From Nostoc sp. CMAA1605 (GTDB lineage: Bacteria > Cyanobacteriota > Cyanobacteriia > Cyanobacteriales > Nostocaceae), in assembly GCF_021596505.1 (NCBI RefSeq), contig NZ_PJIZ01000044.1, forward strand, positions 1-43,896: a stretch of DNA of 43,896 nt. Direction: 5' to 3'. The position numbers and the translations under genes are program-made. Below are positions 33,828 through 42,987 of the stretch, piece after piece. How positions within the stretch are numbered: position 1 is the first letter of the stretch; each line of letters opens with the position of its first letter. The notes beneath the pieces are model-generated. The model was not told where the DNA came from, ran no database searches, and saw only the letters and a list, made by a program, of their open reading frames with translations.

Positions 33828-36584
33828 ATGGCGGAGCTTCCTGATCAACCTTGGACACTTTCTTTAGACGAAATTTTGCGTCAGCTTCATGTCTCTTCAG
33901 ATGCAGGTTTGACGGAATCAGAGGTAGAACAACGACGCAAGCAGTATGGTGAGAACCGCTTGCAGGAAGCCAAAGGGAAAAGTGCTTGGCGCATATTTAT
34001 AGAACAATTCCAAAGTTTGATTATTGGTATTTTAGCTGTAGCGGCGGTTTTATCTTTCGCTTTTAGTCAATGGATTGAGGGAATCGCAGTAATTATTGCC
34101 ATTGTCATTAATACGGCGATTGGTTTTTTTACAGAATACAAAGCGATTCGCTCAATGGAAGCACTGCAAAAACTCAGTAGCACGACAGCAAAAGTCAGAC
34201 GCAATGGGAGATTGCAAGAAATTCCGGCGGTGGAATTAGTTCCTGGGGATATTGTCATTGTAGAAAGTGGGGATGCGATCGCAGCTGATTTACGCATTAT
34301 TGAAGCCGCAAATCTGCAAGTCAATGAATCATCACTGACGGGGGAATCTCTCCCTGTTGGTAAAGATGTGCAACCGTTAAACGCAGATATACCCTTAGCA
34401 GAACATCATAATATGTTGTACAAGGGTACGGCTTTAACCCGTGGTTCTGGGTCAGGGGTGGTGGTAGCCACGGGGATGAAAACCCAGTTAGGTCACATTT
34501 CTGAGTTGGCACAAAAAGCCGGAAAATCGGACAAAACACCCTTAGAAAAGCGTTTGGATGAGTTGGGACAGTGGTTAGTTTGGGTGACAATTGCCATTGT
34601 GATTGTTGTAGCGATCGCTGGTATTGTGGCGGGTAGAGATTTATTCTTGATGGTAGAAACTGCGATCGCTCTAGCAGTAGGAGCAGTCCCAGAAGGATTA
34701 CCAATTGTGGCGACTGTTGCCTTAGCGCGGGGAATGTGGCGCATGGCGAAACGTCATGCACTAATTAATCAACTCTCGGCGGTAGAAACTTTAGGTGCAA
34801 CTAGCGTCATCTGCACTGATAAAACGGGGACACTCACAGAAAATCAGATGACTGTGAGTCGCATATTTATAGATGCGGGGGAAATTCAAGTCACTGGTGA
34901 AGGATTAACAACCCAAGGTGAATTTCAATTTTCCCCCCTGCACCTCCGCAATTGCTCCACTTGGGCAAAGCCCAAGACCGCATTGCTCCCTGCACCCTGC
35001 CCCCCTGCCTCTAATCAAGTCCTAACTGCACTGTTAGAAGTGGGGATGTTATGTAACAATGCAGCTTTGCAGCCAGAAGACTCAAATGAAAGTCGGGTAG
35101 TAGGCGACCCGATGGAAGTTGCATTGTTAGTTGCAGGTGCAAAAGCAGGGATGCAGCGTCCGCAATTGCTGCAAAAAACCCCAGAAGTACGGGAAGAAGC
35201 CTTTGACCCAGATTTGAAAATGATGACGACGATTCATAAAATCGAAGGACAGTATCGATTTGCAGTCAAAGGTGCGCCAGAAGCGGTGCTGCAAGCTTGT
35301 ACTCGCGTCCTCACCGACTCAGACGCAGTACACATGACTGAGGAGATACGACAAGATTGGCAAGAAAGAATCAATCAATTAGCACAACAGGGTTTAAGAA
35401 CTCTCGCCTTAGCGCAAAAAATCACTCAATCAGAGAAAGCCGACCCTTACGCAGATTTAACATTATTGGGAATTGTAGGTTTATTAGATCCTCCCCGTGA
35501 AGAGGTGATACCAGCCATTAAAGAATGTCAGGAAGCGGGAATCAGAGTCGTGATGGTGACAGGCGACCAACCTGTAACTGCTAAAAATATTGCGATCGCG
35601 GTGGGTTTAACCGATGATCAACAAGCGGATGTAATTAAAGGTCAAGACCTGAAAAGCTTTGAGGAACTATCCCCAGATGAACGCCAACGCATCGTCCAAT
35701 CTGCTGTTCTGGCTAGAGTTAGTCCCGAACAAAAGCTGAATTTAGTTGATTTACATCAACGTCATCAAGCCGTAGTCGCCATGACTGGTGATGGTGTGAA
35801 TGATGCGCCAGCCTTACGAAAAGCTGACATCGGCGTAGCAATGGGACAGAGGGGAACTCAAGTTGCTAAAGAAGCGGCTGATATGGTACTCCAAGATGAT
35901 GCTTTTGCTTCGATTGTGGCGGCGGTAGAACAGGGGAGAGCGATTTTTAATAATATTAGAAAGTTCACTGTTTATCTGCTATCTGGGAATGTCGGTGAAA
36001 TTATCTTAGTAGCAACCGCCTCATTATTGAACGCTCCTTTACCACTTTTACCATTGCAGATATTGTATATTAACGTTGTTAATGATGCCTTGCCCGCCTT
36101 GGCGTTGGGTGTAGGAGAAGGTGAACCCGCCTTAATGAAACATCCACCTAGACCAGCAAATGAGCCAATATTAACTCGTCGTCATTGGCTAGCGATCGCA
36201 GGTTACGGATTAGTGATTGCAGCCACTTTAGGTGGTGCTTTTATTCTGGCTTTAACTTGGCTGGGATTGAACGAACAACAAGCGGTGACGATTACATTTA
36301 TGACCTTGGGTTTTACACGTTTGTGGCACGTTTTCAATATGCGCGATCGCAATTCTGGTTTATTTCGTAATGAGATTACCCGCAATCCTTATGTGTGGGG
36401 TGCGCTGATTTTTTGTACAGGATTGCTATTAATTGCAGTTCATGTTCCTGTATTATCAGATGTATTGCAAACTGCTGATCCTGGTGTTGATGGATGGTTA
36501 TTAATTGTGGGAATGAGTATTATACCTCTAATTATTGGACAAATTACAAAGTTAATTAATCGTAAAAAACGCAAATTAAAATAG
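33828..36584 (+). CDS. P-type Ca2+-ATPase-like cation pump (type II)
   Basis: 918 residues. Actuator motif S-L-T-G-E-S-L-P-V near residue 168, membrane helix 4 motif V-P-E-G-L-P-I-V near 288, phosphorylation site D-K-T-G-T-L-T-E-N (Asp about 331), and hinge T-G-D-G-V-N-D-A-P-A-L near 652. It resembles SERCA/PMA-type bacterial cation pumps; I infer Ca2+ (or Na+/Mn2+) export from the cytoplasm. Near residues 368-398 a repeat-derived insert (34931-35022) codes a Pro/Cys/Ala-rich stretch inside the nucleotide-binding domain. ATG 33828 gives M-A-E-L-P-D-Q-P-W-T. The next gene starts 18 bp later. Confidence 0.92.
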   Translation: MAELPDQPWTLSLDEILRQLHVSSDAGLTESEVEQRRKQYGENRLQEAKGKSAWRIFIEQFQSLIIGILAVAAVLSFAFSQWIEGIAVIIAIVINTAIGFFTEYKAIRSMEALQKLSSTTAKVRRNGRLQEIPAVELVPGDIVIVESGDAIAADLRIIEAANLQVNESSLTGESLPVGKDVQPLNADIPLAEHHNMLYKGTALTRGSGSGVVVATGMKTQLGHISELAQKAGKSDKTPLEKRLDELGQWLVWVTIAIVIVVAIAGIVAGRDLFLMVETAIALAVGAVPEGLPIVATVALARGMWRMAKRHALINQLSAVETLGATSVICTDKTGTLTENQMTVSRIFIDAGEIQVTGEGLTTQGEFQFSPLHLRNCSTWAKPKTALLPAPCPPASNQVLTALLEVGMLCNNAALQPEDSNESRVVGDPMEVALLVAGAKAGMQRPQLLQKTPEVREEAFDPDLKMMTTIHKIEGQYRFAVKGAPEAVLQACTRVLTDSDAVHMTEEIRQDWQERINQLAQQGLRTLALAQKITQSEKADPYADLTLLGIVGLLDPPREEVIPAIKECQEAGIRVVMVTGDQPVTAKNIAIAVGLTDDQQADVIKGQDLKSFEELSPDERQRIVQSAVLARVSPEQKLNLVDLHQRHQAVVAMTGDGVNDAPALRKADIGVAMGQRGTQVAKEAADMVLQDDAFASIVAAVEQGRAIFNNIRKFTVYLLSGNVGEIILVATASLLNAPLPLLPLQILYINVVNDALPALALGVGEGEPALMKHPPRPANEPILTRRHWLAIAGYGLVIAATLGGAFILALTWLGLNEQQAVTITFMTLGFTRLWHVFNMRDRNSGLFRNEITRNPYVWGALIFCTGLLLIAVHVPVLSDVLQTADPGVDGWLLIVGMSIIPLIIGQITKLINRKKRKLK

Positions 36585-36601
36585 ATTTCTAAAACTACTT
36601 C

Positions 36602-37498
36602 ATGCGTCGTGATTCCATTTTTTACAAACTCTTTCAGCAATCTCCTACACTATTGTTTCAATTATTAGCTGCACCCCCAACTAATGCAGATGCTTACCGA
36701 TTTGATTCAGTAGCTGTCAAAGAACCCAGATTTGAAATTGATGGTGTGTTTCTCCCACCAGAAAATCAAGGTGCAGGAATTGTATATTTTTGCGAAGTAC
36801 AATTCCAAACAGACGAACAGCTTTACGAAAGAGTGTTTGCGGAATCTTCCCTATATTTCTATCGTAACCGCAATAGATTCACTGATTGGCAAGCCGTGAT
36901 CATCTACCCGTCGCGTACTACCGAACAAAGAGATATTCATCCCCATCGCTCATTACTCAACGGTGAACAAGTACATAGAATCTATTTGGATGAATTGGGT
37001 GATATTCGTTCTTTACCCATCTGGGTAGCCTTGATGGTACTGACGACAGTAGAGGAAGAACAAGCACCAGAAGCCGCTAGATACTTATTAACTAGAACTC
37101 GTCAAGAAGTAACCAAACAAGCAAGTCGCGCCATAATAGAGATGATCACAACAATTATGGTGTACAAGTTTGAACAATTAAGCAGAATGGAGGTTGAGTC
37201 TATGTTGGGAATTACTCTCAAAGAAACCAGAGTTTACCGAGAAATTAAGGAAGAAGGGCGTGAGGAAGGACGTGAGGAAGGACGCGAGGAAGGGCGCGAG
37301 GAAGGGCGTGAGGAAGGACGCGAGGAAGCAACAATAAAACTCGTAATACGACTGCTAACTAAACGGTTTGGCGAACTGTCTACGGAAATGCGTTCCTCAA
37401 TTACTGATTTACCTTTACCTGTTTTGGAGGATTTGAGCGAAGCATTGTTAGATTTTACTAGTGTGGCTGATGTCCAAGCTTGGTTAGAACGGCAATAA
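36602..37498 (+). CDS. DUF2887 / Rpn-type nuclease-like protein with EEGR repeats
   Basis: 298 residues. The N-terminal half (residues 1-140) matches DUF2887, abundant in cyanobacteria and related to Rpn/PD-(D/E)XK proteins: M-R-R-D-S-I-F-Y-K-L-F, then D-G-V-F-L and F-C-E-V-Q-F-Q-T-D-E, which supply possible catalytic Asp, Glu and Gln. Residues about 217-242 are six tandem E-E-G-R units, from a 12-bp repeat at 37252-37327. The C-terminus has a helical segment. Such proteins are often multi-copy and may be transposon-associated. The role is unproven. Confidence 0.8.
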   Translation: MRRDSIFYKLFQQSPTLLFQLLAAPPTNADAYRFDSVAVKEPRFEIDGVFLPPENQGAGIVYFCEVQFQTDEQLYERVFAESSLYFYRNRNRFTDWQAVIIYPSRTTEQRDIHPHRSLLNGEQVHRIYLDELGDIRSLPIWVALMVLTTVEEEQAPEAARYLLTRTRQEVTKQASRAIIEMITTIMVYKFEQLSRMEVESMLGITLKETRVYREIKEEGREEGREEGREEGREEGREEGREEATIKLVIRLLTKRFGELSTEMRSSITDLPLPVLEDLSEALLDFTSVADVQAWLERQ

Positions 37499-37557
37499 AT
37501 TCCTGGTGTAATTTTGACTTCAAGCTATGTACTGGAGAGTTTTTGAGGACAAGAATA

Positions 37558-37592
37558 GCGATTTCCCTACTGCTGCTGTACAGGGAAATCGC
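37558..37592. terminator. Hairpin between convergent genes
   Basis: GCGATTTCCCT (37558-37568) and AGGGAAATCGC (37582-37592) are exact complements, an 11-bp stem with a 13-base loop. It lies between the convergent DUF2887 gene and pnkp. No strong T tract on either side; it likely protects or ends both transcripts. Confidence 0.6.
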
Positions 37593-37598
37593 CAAAAA

Positions 37599-40256
37599 TT
37601 ATAGTCTGGGGTCTATGGGTTCACTCTCCAAAGCTAGAATCCCAAACACACATTCATGGACACGACGTAAAGGTGCATGACTAACAAATCTCTCTAAAGC
37701 TTCCACACCTAAAGCAAATTCGCGCATAGCGAGGGAACGCTTTAAAGATAAACCCCGTTGACGCAAACGTTGTAAATTATCTATAGCTGAATATTCAGGC
37801 CCGTAAATAATTCGCAGATATTCTTGTCCGCGACATTTCACCGCAGGCTGGATAATTCCCCGACTACCTTTAACGATGAATTGCATAGGTTTAACTACCA
37901 TCCCCTCACCACCAGCTTGTGTCATTTCTGACCACCAATGTACCCCCTCAGCTTGGCTACTGGGATCAGTTAAATCGATGACTTTGTAATTAGTGGCTAG
38001 GAGTAAAGAGGGGTCTGAGTGGGAGATTTTGGCGGCTTGTTCCATGTGCCAACGATGGTCTTTATCGGTGTGGACTTGTCCCTCGGTGGCTAAAATGTGG
38101 AAAGGTGCAAGTTTTAAATCTGCAATATCATCAACTTGCCAACAATAGCGACGGTAAGCACTGACATACTGACTCGCCATCTCTGCGCGTTGTTGGTAGT
38201 GAGTGAGTAGGGTGGTGATATCTAAATTGCGCGTATTAGCCTGTTCTAATAAAGTTACAGCATCATTTAAAGCGAGGTGTGATGCAACTCCCACAGGTGC
38301 ATATTGTCCCCGTAGCAAACCTTGCGCCTTAGCTGACCAAGGCATTAATTCACAGTCTAAACACACCCAATCTGTATTAAACTCTGACCAAAAGTTACTT
38401 GCAGTCAAAGCATGATTCACCCTTGCTAATACTTGCGTTTCTAATTCTAAGTCATCAAAAAAGCGTCTGCCGGTGCGGGTGTAGCAAATTCCTATACCTT
38501 CATCCACCACCCCAAATCTTTTTTCGGCGGCGGCGACATCACGACAAATCACCACAATTACCCGTGAACCCATGTGTTTTTCTTCACAGACCACCTCTGT
38601 AATTCCTTGGGTTTGGTAGTAGGTAAAAGCTTGGGTTGGGTGTTCCAAGTAACCAGGGATGGAAGATGTCTCTGGTGGCGACATGGTAGGCGGTAGGTAA
38701 ATCAGCCATTTGGGGTTAGCTGCAAACCGACTCATGATTTCCAAAGCTGCGATCGCATTTTCTGCGCGGATGGTAACATTAGGCTGGAGTTTAGTATTAA
38801 TAATCCGCTTACCCAAGACATCCTCAATATTCAGCACATCATCTAATTCTTGTTGTGCTGTCCGAGTAATACTGTTATTACCTAATGGTTTCGTTGGTTC
38901 ACGGTAAACACGCGCCGCCGGTACACTCACCAATTCTTTTTCGGGATAGCGTAAGGCGGTTAATTTCCCACCATAAACACAGCCTGTATCAATATCAATC
39001 GTATTATTCAACCATTCCGCTTCCGGGACAGGGGTATGACCGTAGACTACCAAAGACTCACCCCGATAATCTCCCGCCCAATTGTAACGCACAGGCAAGC
39101 CAAACTCATCAATCTCACCCGTCGTTTCCCCATACATAGCAAATTCCCGCACCGCACCAGAACCGCGTCCTTGCATTTCCGCCTTCATCCCGGCGTGAGC
39201 CACCACCAAGCGTCCATCATCCAGAACATAATGACTAATGAGAGAATCTAAAAATCCTGCGAGTTCTTGACTAAAAGGTTCACGCACCCCATCAGGTAAC
39301 GCTTCCATTTCATCAATACTTTGCTGTAACCCGTGAGTTATCTTGACATTTTTACCCCGTAGTTTCCGCAAAAACTTGTGTTCATGATTACCACAAACAC
39401 AAAAGCCTGTCCCGGCTATCACCATATTCCGCACTAACTTGACTGTATCCAAAATGCGAGGGCCACGGTCTACCAAATCACCGAGAAATACAGCTTTACG
39501 TCCTTCTGGGTGGTAATAGGTGGGGAAATTCCAAAAGGATGGGACATTGGGCATTGGGCATTGGGCATCGGGCATTGGGGTAAAATCTTCTGTGCTTCCT
39601 TGTCTCCCTTGTCTCCCCTGCTCCCTGCCCCCCTGCCTCCTCACGTAGCCTAACTGTTGTAGTAAGGCTTCTAATTCATCACAGCAACCATGAATGTCAC
39701 CGATGATATCAAAGGGGCCGTGTTCGTGTTTTTTGTTATTCCATAAAGGTTGAATTTCGATTTCAACAGATGCGATTTCCTCAACAGATTTCAGCGTATA
39801 GACATAACGGAAACCTTCTTTTTCTAAACTGTGCAGAGAACGCCGTAACATTTGCGTGTGACGACGCACAACATGAGAACCGAAATTGCGATCGCTTCTT
39901 TTTTGATTTCTGTCATGACATAATGCTTCTGGTAAATCAAACACTATCGCCACAGCAAAACAATGATATTGTTTCGCCATTTGCAGTAAAGTCTTACGGT
40001 CTTCCGCCTGCACATTAGTAGCATCAATCACAGTCAGCTTACCTGCGGCTAATCTTTTAGCTGTAATATAGTGCAGCACATCAAAAGCATCCCCAGAAGC
40101 CGACTGATTATTTTCATCATTAGAAACCAACCCCCGACAAAAATCAGAAGACAACACCTCAAAACTCTGAAAATGCTGACGTGCGAAAGTCGATTTCCCC
40201 GCACCAGAAGCACCAATCAAAACAACCAAAGATAATTCAGGAATAGTAATTTTCAT
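37599..40256 (-). CDS. pnkp: Polynucleotide kinase-phosphatase-ligase Pnkp (RNA repair)
   Basis: 885 residues, close to the 870 of Clostridium thermocellum Pnkp. Kinase: G-A-S-G-A-G-K-S-T at 15-23. Metallophosphatase: G-D-I-H-G-C near 186, G-D-L-V-D-R-G near 255, G-N-H-E near 285. Adenylyltransferase: E-E-K-H-M-G-S-R near 558, Lys as AMP acceptor. The protein heals 5'-OH and 2',3'-cyclic phosphate ends, and the bacterial Pnkp/Hen1 complex seals and marks them. Residues about 203-238 are repeat-derived (from 39541-39650). It is last in the operon, after a 118-bp repeat-bearing gap. Confidence 0.92.
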   Translation of the reverse strand: MKITIPELSLVVLIGASGAGKSTFARQHFQSFEVLSSDFCRGLVSNDENNQSASGDAFDVLHYITAKRLAAGKLTVIDATNVQAEDRKTLLQMAKQYHCFAVAIVFDLPEALCHDRNQKRSDRNFGSHVVRRHTQMLRRSLHSLEKEGFRYVYTLKSVEEIASVEIEIQPLWNNKKHEHGPFDIIGDIHGCCDELEALLQQLGYVRRQGGREQGRQGRQGSTEDFTPMPDAQCPMPNVPSFWNFPTYYHPEGRKAVFLGDLVDRGPRILDTVKLVRNMVIAGTGFCVCGNHEHKFLRKLRGKNVKITHGLQQSIDEMEALPDGVREPFSQELAGFLDSLISHYVLDDGRLVVAHAGMKAEMQGRGSGAVREFAMYGETTGEIDEFGLPVRYNWAGDYRGESLVVYGHTPVPEAEWLNNTIDIDTGCVYGGKLTALRYPEKELVSVPAARVYREPTKPLGNNSITRTAQQELDDVLNIEDVLGKRIINTKLQPNVTIRAENAIAALEIMSRFAANPKWLIYLPPTMSPPETSSIPGYLEHPTQAFTYYQTQGITEVVCEEKHMGSRVIVVICRDVAAAEKRFGVVDEGIGICYTRTGRRFFDDLELETQVLARVNHALTASNFWSEFNTDWVCLDCELMPWSAKAQGLLRGQYAPVGVASHLALNDAVTLLEQANTRNLDITTLLTHYQQRAEMASQYVSAYRRYCWQVDDIADLKLAPFHILATEGQVHTDKDHRWHMEQAAKISHSDPSLLLATNYKVIDLTDPSSQAEGVHWWSEMTQAGGEGMVVKPMQFIVKGSRGIIQPAVKCRGQEYLRIIYGPEYSAIDNLQRLRQRGLSLKRSLAMREFALGVEALERFVSHAPLRRVHECVFGILALESEPIDPRL

Positions 40257-40260
40257 AGTT

Positions 40261-40310
40261 AATAGTCAATAGTCAATAGTCATTAGTCAATAGTCATTAG
40301 TCATTAGTTA
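40261..40310. repeat. AGTCAAT/AGTCATT heptamer array
   Basis: Seven heptamers of AGTCAAT or AGTCATT fill most of the gap between the Thg1-like gene and pnkp, just upstream of the pnkp ATG. It may weaken coupling or place a promoter between the two. Confidence 0.75.
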
Positions 40311-40374
40311 TTTTGCGACTTTGCGCCTAAACTGCGGGTTCCGCGCTAGCGGTTTGCGTGAGACGAAAAAAGAT

Positions 40375-41145
40375 TTATGCAATAGGTCTATGATTAACTA
40401 ATTTAGCAACAAACTGACTATAATCATCCTTCATCGGTAAATCTAAATCTCGCCGAATTCGTCGCCGTAATGCAGGAACAACTTCACCAGTGATAGGATT
40501 AAATCCTTCTTTTTGATATTCTTCCCAATAAAGACCCACACCCCGTTTTTGCCAATTAGGAAGCTGATTAAAATTAATCCCATGTTGGAATAAAATTTCA
40601 TTTTTATCAGCCACAGATAACCCTTTCATCATACTAGTGGCTTGCGTTGCGCTTTGACCATCACGCCGTAGACACCAATAGCAATGAGCATTCAAAGCAT
40701 TTCTGTGAGCATCTTCGTGTCGCCAACGAAAATAATTTACCACTTCTTCCACATTGGGAAGTTGTGAAATGCGACAATCAAAACAACCAATATCACCTAG
40801 TAGTAAAGAAAATTTTGCGCTGGCTTCTCCTGCTAAAACTGAGTTTAATTTTCTCAACTTACGGTTGAATGTAGCTTCATGATATGCAAACAGTAAGGAA
40901 ATTTCATCACTTTGAGTATAGGCATACTTAATATCTATACCGCAATTCATTAAATGCTCAATTGTTGTCAGCATCATATCTCGAAATCTGACATCATAAG
41001 GAGCTTCAAAATTATGTACTTCTTTAGTCAAACGAGTAAAACTACGTCCATCTAATCTAGCAACTATATAAATCCCAGGTAATATACAATGATCATGGGC
41101 TGTTTCAAACACCCGCATTCTAGTATCTAATTCATCAAATTTCAC
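40375..41145 (-). CDS. Thg1-like protein (3'-5' tRNA polymerase)
   Basis: 256 residues from a GTG at 41145, with GAGGA upstream; the product starts M-K-F-D-E-L-D-T-R-M-R-V-F-E, typical of the family. A TTG at 41160 would add five residues. Catalytic carboxylates: Asp32 in R-L-D-G-R-S-F and Asp80/Glu81 in Q-S-D-E-I-S. Thg1-like proteins add nucleotides to tRNA 5' ends in the 3'-5' direction and can rebuild truncated tRNA. The start overlaps the end of the kinase gene by 11 bases, so they are coupled. Between hen1/kinase and pnkp. Confidence 0.88.
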   Translation of the reverse strand: MKFDELDTRMRVFETAHDHCILPGIYIVARLDGRSFTRLTKEVHNFEAPYDVRFRDMMLTTIEHLMNCGIDIKYAYTQSDEISLLFAYHEATFNRKLRKLNSVLAGEASAKFSLLLGDIGCFDCRISQLPNVEEVVNYFRWRHEDAHRNALNAHCYWCLRRDGQSATQATSMMKGLSVADKNEILFQHGINFNQLPNWQKRGVGLYWEEYQKEGFNPITGEVVPALRRRIRRDLDLPMKDDYSQFVAKLVNHRPIA

Positions 41146-41584
41146 GCTGCCATTCCTCAATAATAAATGAATAATTTAAATCTGGTTTAACCGTATAAAT
41201 CGCATCAAATCCCTCTTCCCACTGAGGTAAAACCAGTTTTTTATATGTCCCTAATAACCCCACAAGCGGCACAACTTGTTTAGAATTTCTTTGACTATTT
41301 CTTTTTTTACACTCCTCTAATTCAGTTTGAAAATAATACCCCACGACTCGAAAACCTTGCGCCTGGGCTGGGATAATATAACGCTGTCTTTCTTCTACAG
41401 TCGGATTAGTATTATCAACCACAAAAGATTGTTTACCCTCCAAACAAGCGTGTAAAAAAATCTGCTCTCGATGACGAGTTTTGAGCATATCTAGATTAAT
41501 GCGAATGTGGGTATGAAAAAAGTAATGACAATAAAAAGTCGATTTACCTGCGCCTTGAATACCAATAAAAATAACTGCTTCCAT
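41135..41584 (-). CDS. Polynucleotide kinase-like P-loop protein (RNA repair operon)
   Basis: 149 residues. Walker A G-I-Q-G-A-G-K-S-T is at 8-16, with N-L-D-M-L-K near 35 and V-D-N-T-N-P near 56, as in the kinase half of Pnkp and T4 Pnk-type kinases. K-K-R-N-x-x-R-N near 97 is lid-like. I infer that it phosphorylates 5'-OH ends of RNA, perhaps for the Thg1-like enzyme or the ligase. ATG 41584 follows TGAGGA. It begins 14 bp after the hen1 stop and overlaps the Thg1-like start. Confidence 0.8.
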   Translation of the reverse strand: MEAVIFIGIQGAGKSTFYCHYFFHTHIRINLDMLKTRHREQIFLHACLEGKQSFVVDNTNPTVEERQRYIIPAQAQGFRVVGYYFQTELEECKKRNSQRNSKQVVPLVGLLGTYKKLVLPQWEEGFDAIYTVKPDLNYSFIIEEWQREI

Positions 41585-41598
41585 TCCTCATAAATAGA

Positions 41599-42987
41599 TT
41601 AACTATTGTAACTAAAAACTGCCATTTGTGTAGGTGAACCGACTTCTGTATCTTCGTCCCCTATCGCTTGCAACTGCACAGCATAACCAAACTTTTCTAC
41701 TATTTTATTTGCCCAAGCTTGAAACTGCGATCGCGTCCATTCAAAACGGTGGTCTTTATGTCGCAATTTCCCCGCCGGCAGATTTTCAAATTTCACGTTA
41801 TATTCAATATTCGGCGTTGTTACTATCACCGTCTTGGGTTTAGCAAACTCAAATAAAACTCGCTCAAATGACCCCAAACGCGGTAAATCTAAATGCTCAA
41901 TCACTTCAATGACAGTCGCCGCATCGTAACCAGAAAAGCGTTTATCTTGATAAGTCAACGCACTCTGAATCAGTTGTAATCTTTCCCATTGATTCCGAGG
42001 AAGTCTTAACCTATCTAATCGTTCTTGAGCAATTTCTAACGACCTATAAGAAACATCCACACCTGTAACTTGCTCAAAAAAGCTATCTTTAATGAGCAGT
42101 TTTAATAAATTTCCTTGACCACAACCTAAATCAATGACACGCCGAGAATTACTTTCTTTCAAAGCAGTAACCACCGCATTCATACGCTGCTGATTTAAAC
42201 TAATCGGCTTTTCTACCGCCGCTTCTTCCTCAGCGTGAGTTGCTTCTGTACTATCAGGATCGGGATTATCTTCCTCTACTAACTGTGCTAAAGCTTGACG
42301 CGTCAAACGGTGCTGACGTTTTAAATAACGCCTAGTGATTTGTTCCTTAGCTGGATGTTGCGACAACCAACCCTCACCATGACGCAGTAATTTTTCGATT
42401 TCTTCTTCCCCTACCCAATAATGTTTATCATCATCGAGTACAGGAATTAAAACATAGAGATGACTTAACAAATCGCTGACTGTGAGAGTATTTTGCAATT
42501 CCACAGTGAAATATTTACTCTCTCCCCACTCTGGGAATTTTTCATCTAAAAGATGACCTGTAGCTTTGACAGTGTAACCCAAAGGCTCAAACAATTCTCT
42601 TAAGAAACCTTCACCACCACGACAGGGTAATACAGATATTTTGACAAACAAAGGTATGGGAGTTTGGGCTAATACTGGTCTATCTTTACTGCGTCCACCC
42701 AAAGCCGTGCTGAATACTTGTGCGATCGCCACACTCATAAAAGATGATGCCACATAAGGGCGATCGTTCACATACTGTTCTAAACTTGCACTTCTCCCCC
42801 GTACCAACTTTACCGGATCAACATCTAATAACAACGCAGCCGTACAGCGATCGCTATTGGCTTCGGGGTAAAATACGTGTGCCTGTCCAAAACTCAACGC
42901 AAAGGACTGACAACGGTCTGGGTGTTTATGTAGTAAGTAGCCTAACTCCGTCGCTGGGGAGTAAGTCGTGGTTATAGTCAGCAGCAT
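41599..42987 (-). CDS. hen1: 3'-terminal RNA ribose 2'-O-methyltransferase Hen1
   Basis: 462 residues (C. thermocellum Hen1 about 465). The N-terminal 240 residues match the bacterial Hen1 Pnkp-interacting domain (M-L-L-T-I-T-T-T, and near residue 80 P-Y-V-A-S-S-F-M-S-V). The C-terminal methyltransferase has V-I-D-L-G-C-G-Q-G-N near 284, and metal ligands E-V-I-E-H near 355 with R-H-K-D-H-R-F-E-W-T near 408. It methylates the 2'-OH at the 3' end of cleaved RNA before ligation, protecting against re-cleavage. It leads the operon of hen1, kinase, Thg1-like and pnkp. Confidence 0.92.
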   Translation of the reverse strand: MLLTITTTYSPATELGYLLHKHPDRCQSFALSFGQAHVFYPEANSDRCTAALLLDVDPVKLVRGRSASLEQYVNDRPYVASSFMSVAIAQVFSTALGGRSKDRPVLAQTPIPLFVKISVLPCRGGEGFLRELFEPLGYTVKATGHLLDEKFPEWGESKYFTVELQNTLTVSDLLSHLYVLIPVLDDDKHYWVGEEEIEKLLRHGEGWLSQHPAKEQITRRYLKRQHRLTRQALAQLVEEDNPDPDSTEATHAEEEAAVEKPISLNQQRMNAVVTALKESNSRRVIDLGCGQGNLLKLLIKDSFFEQVTGVDVSYRSLEIAQERLDRLRLPRNQWERLQLIQSALTYQDKRFSGYDAATVIEVIEHLDLPRLGSFERVLFEFAKPKTVIVTTPNIEYNVKFENLPAGKLRHKDHRFEWTRSQFQAWANKIVEKFGYAVQLQAIGDEDTEVGSPTQMAVFSYNS

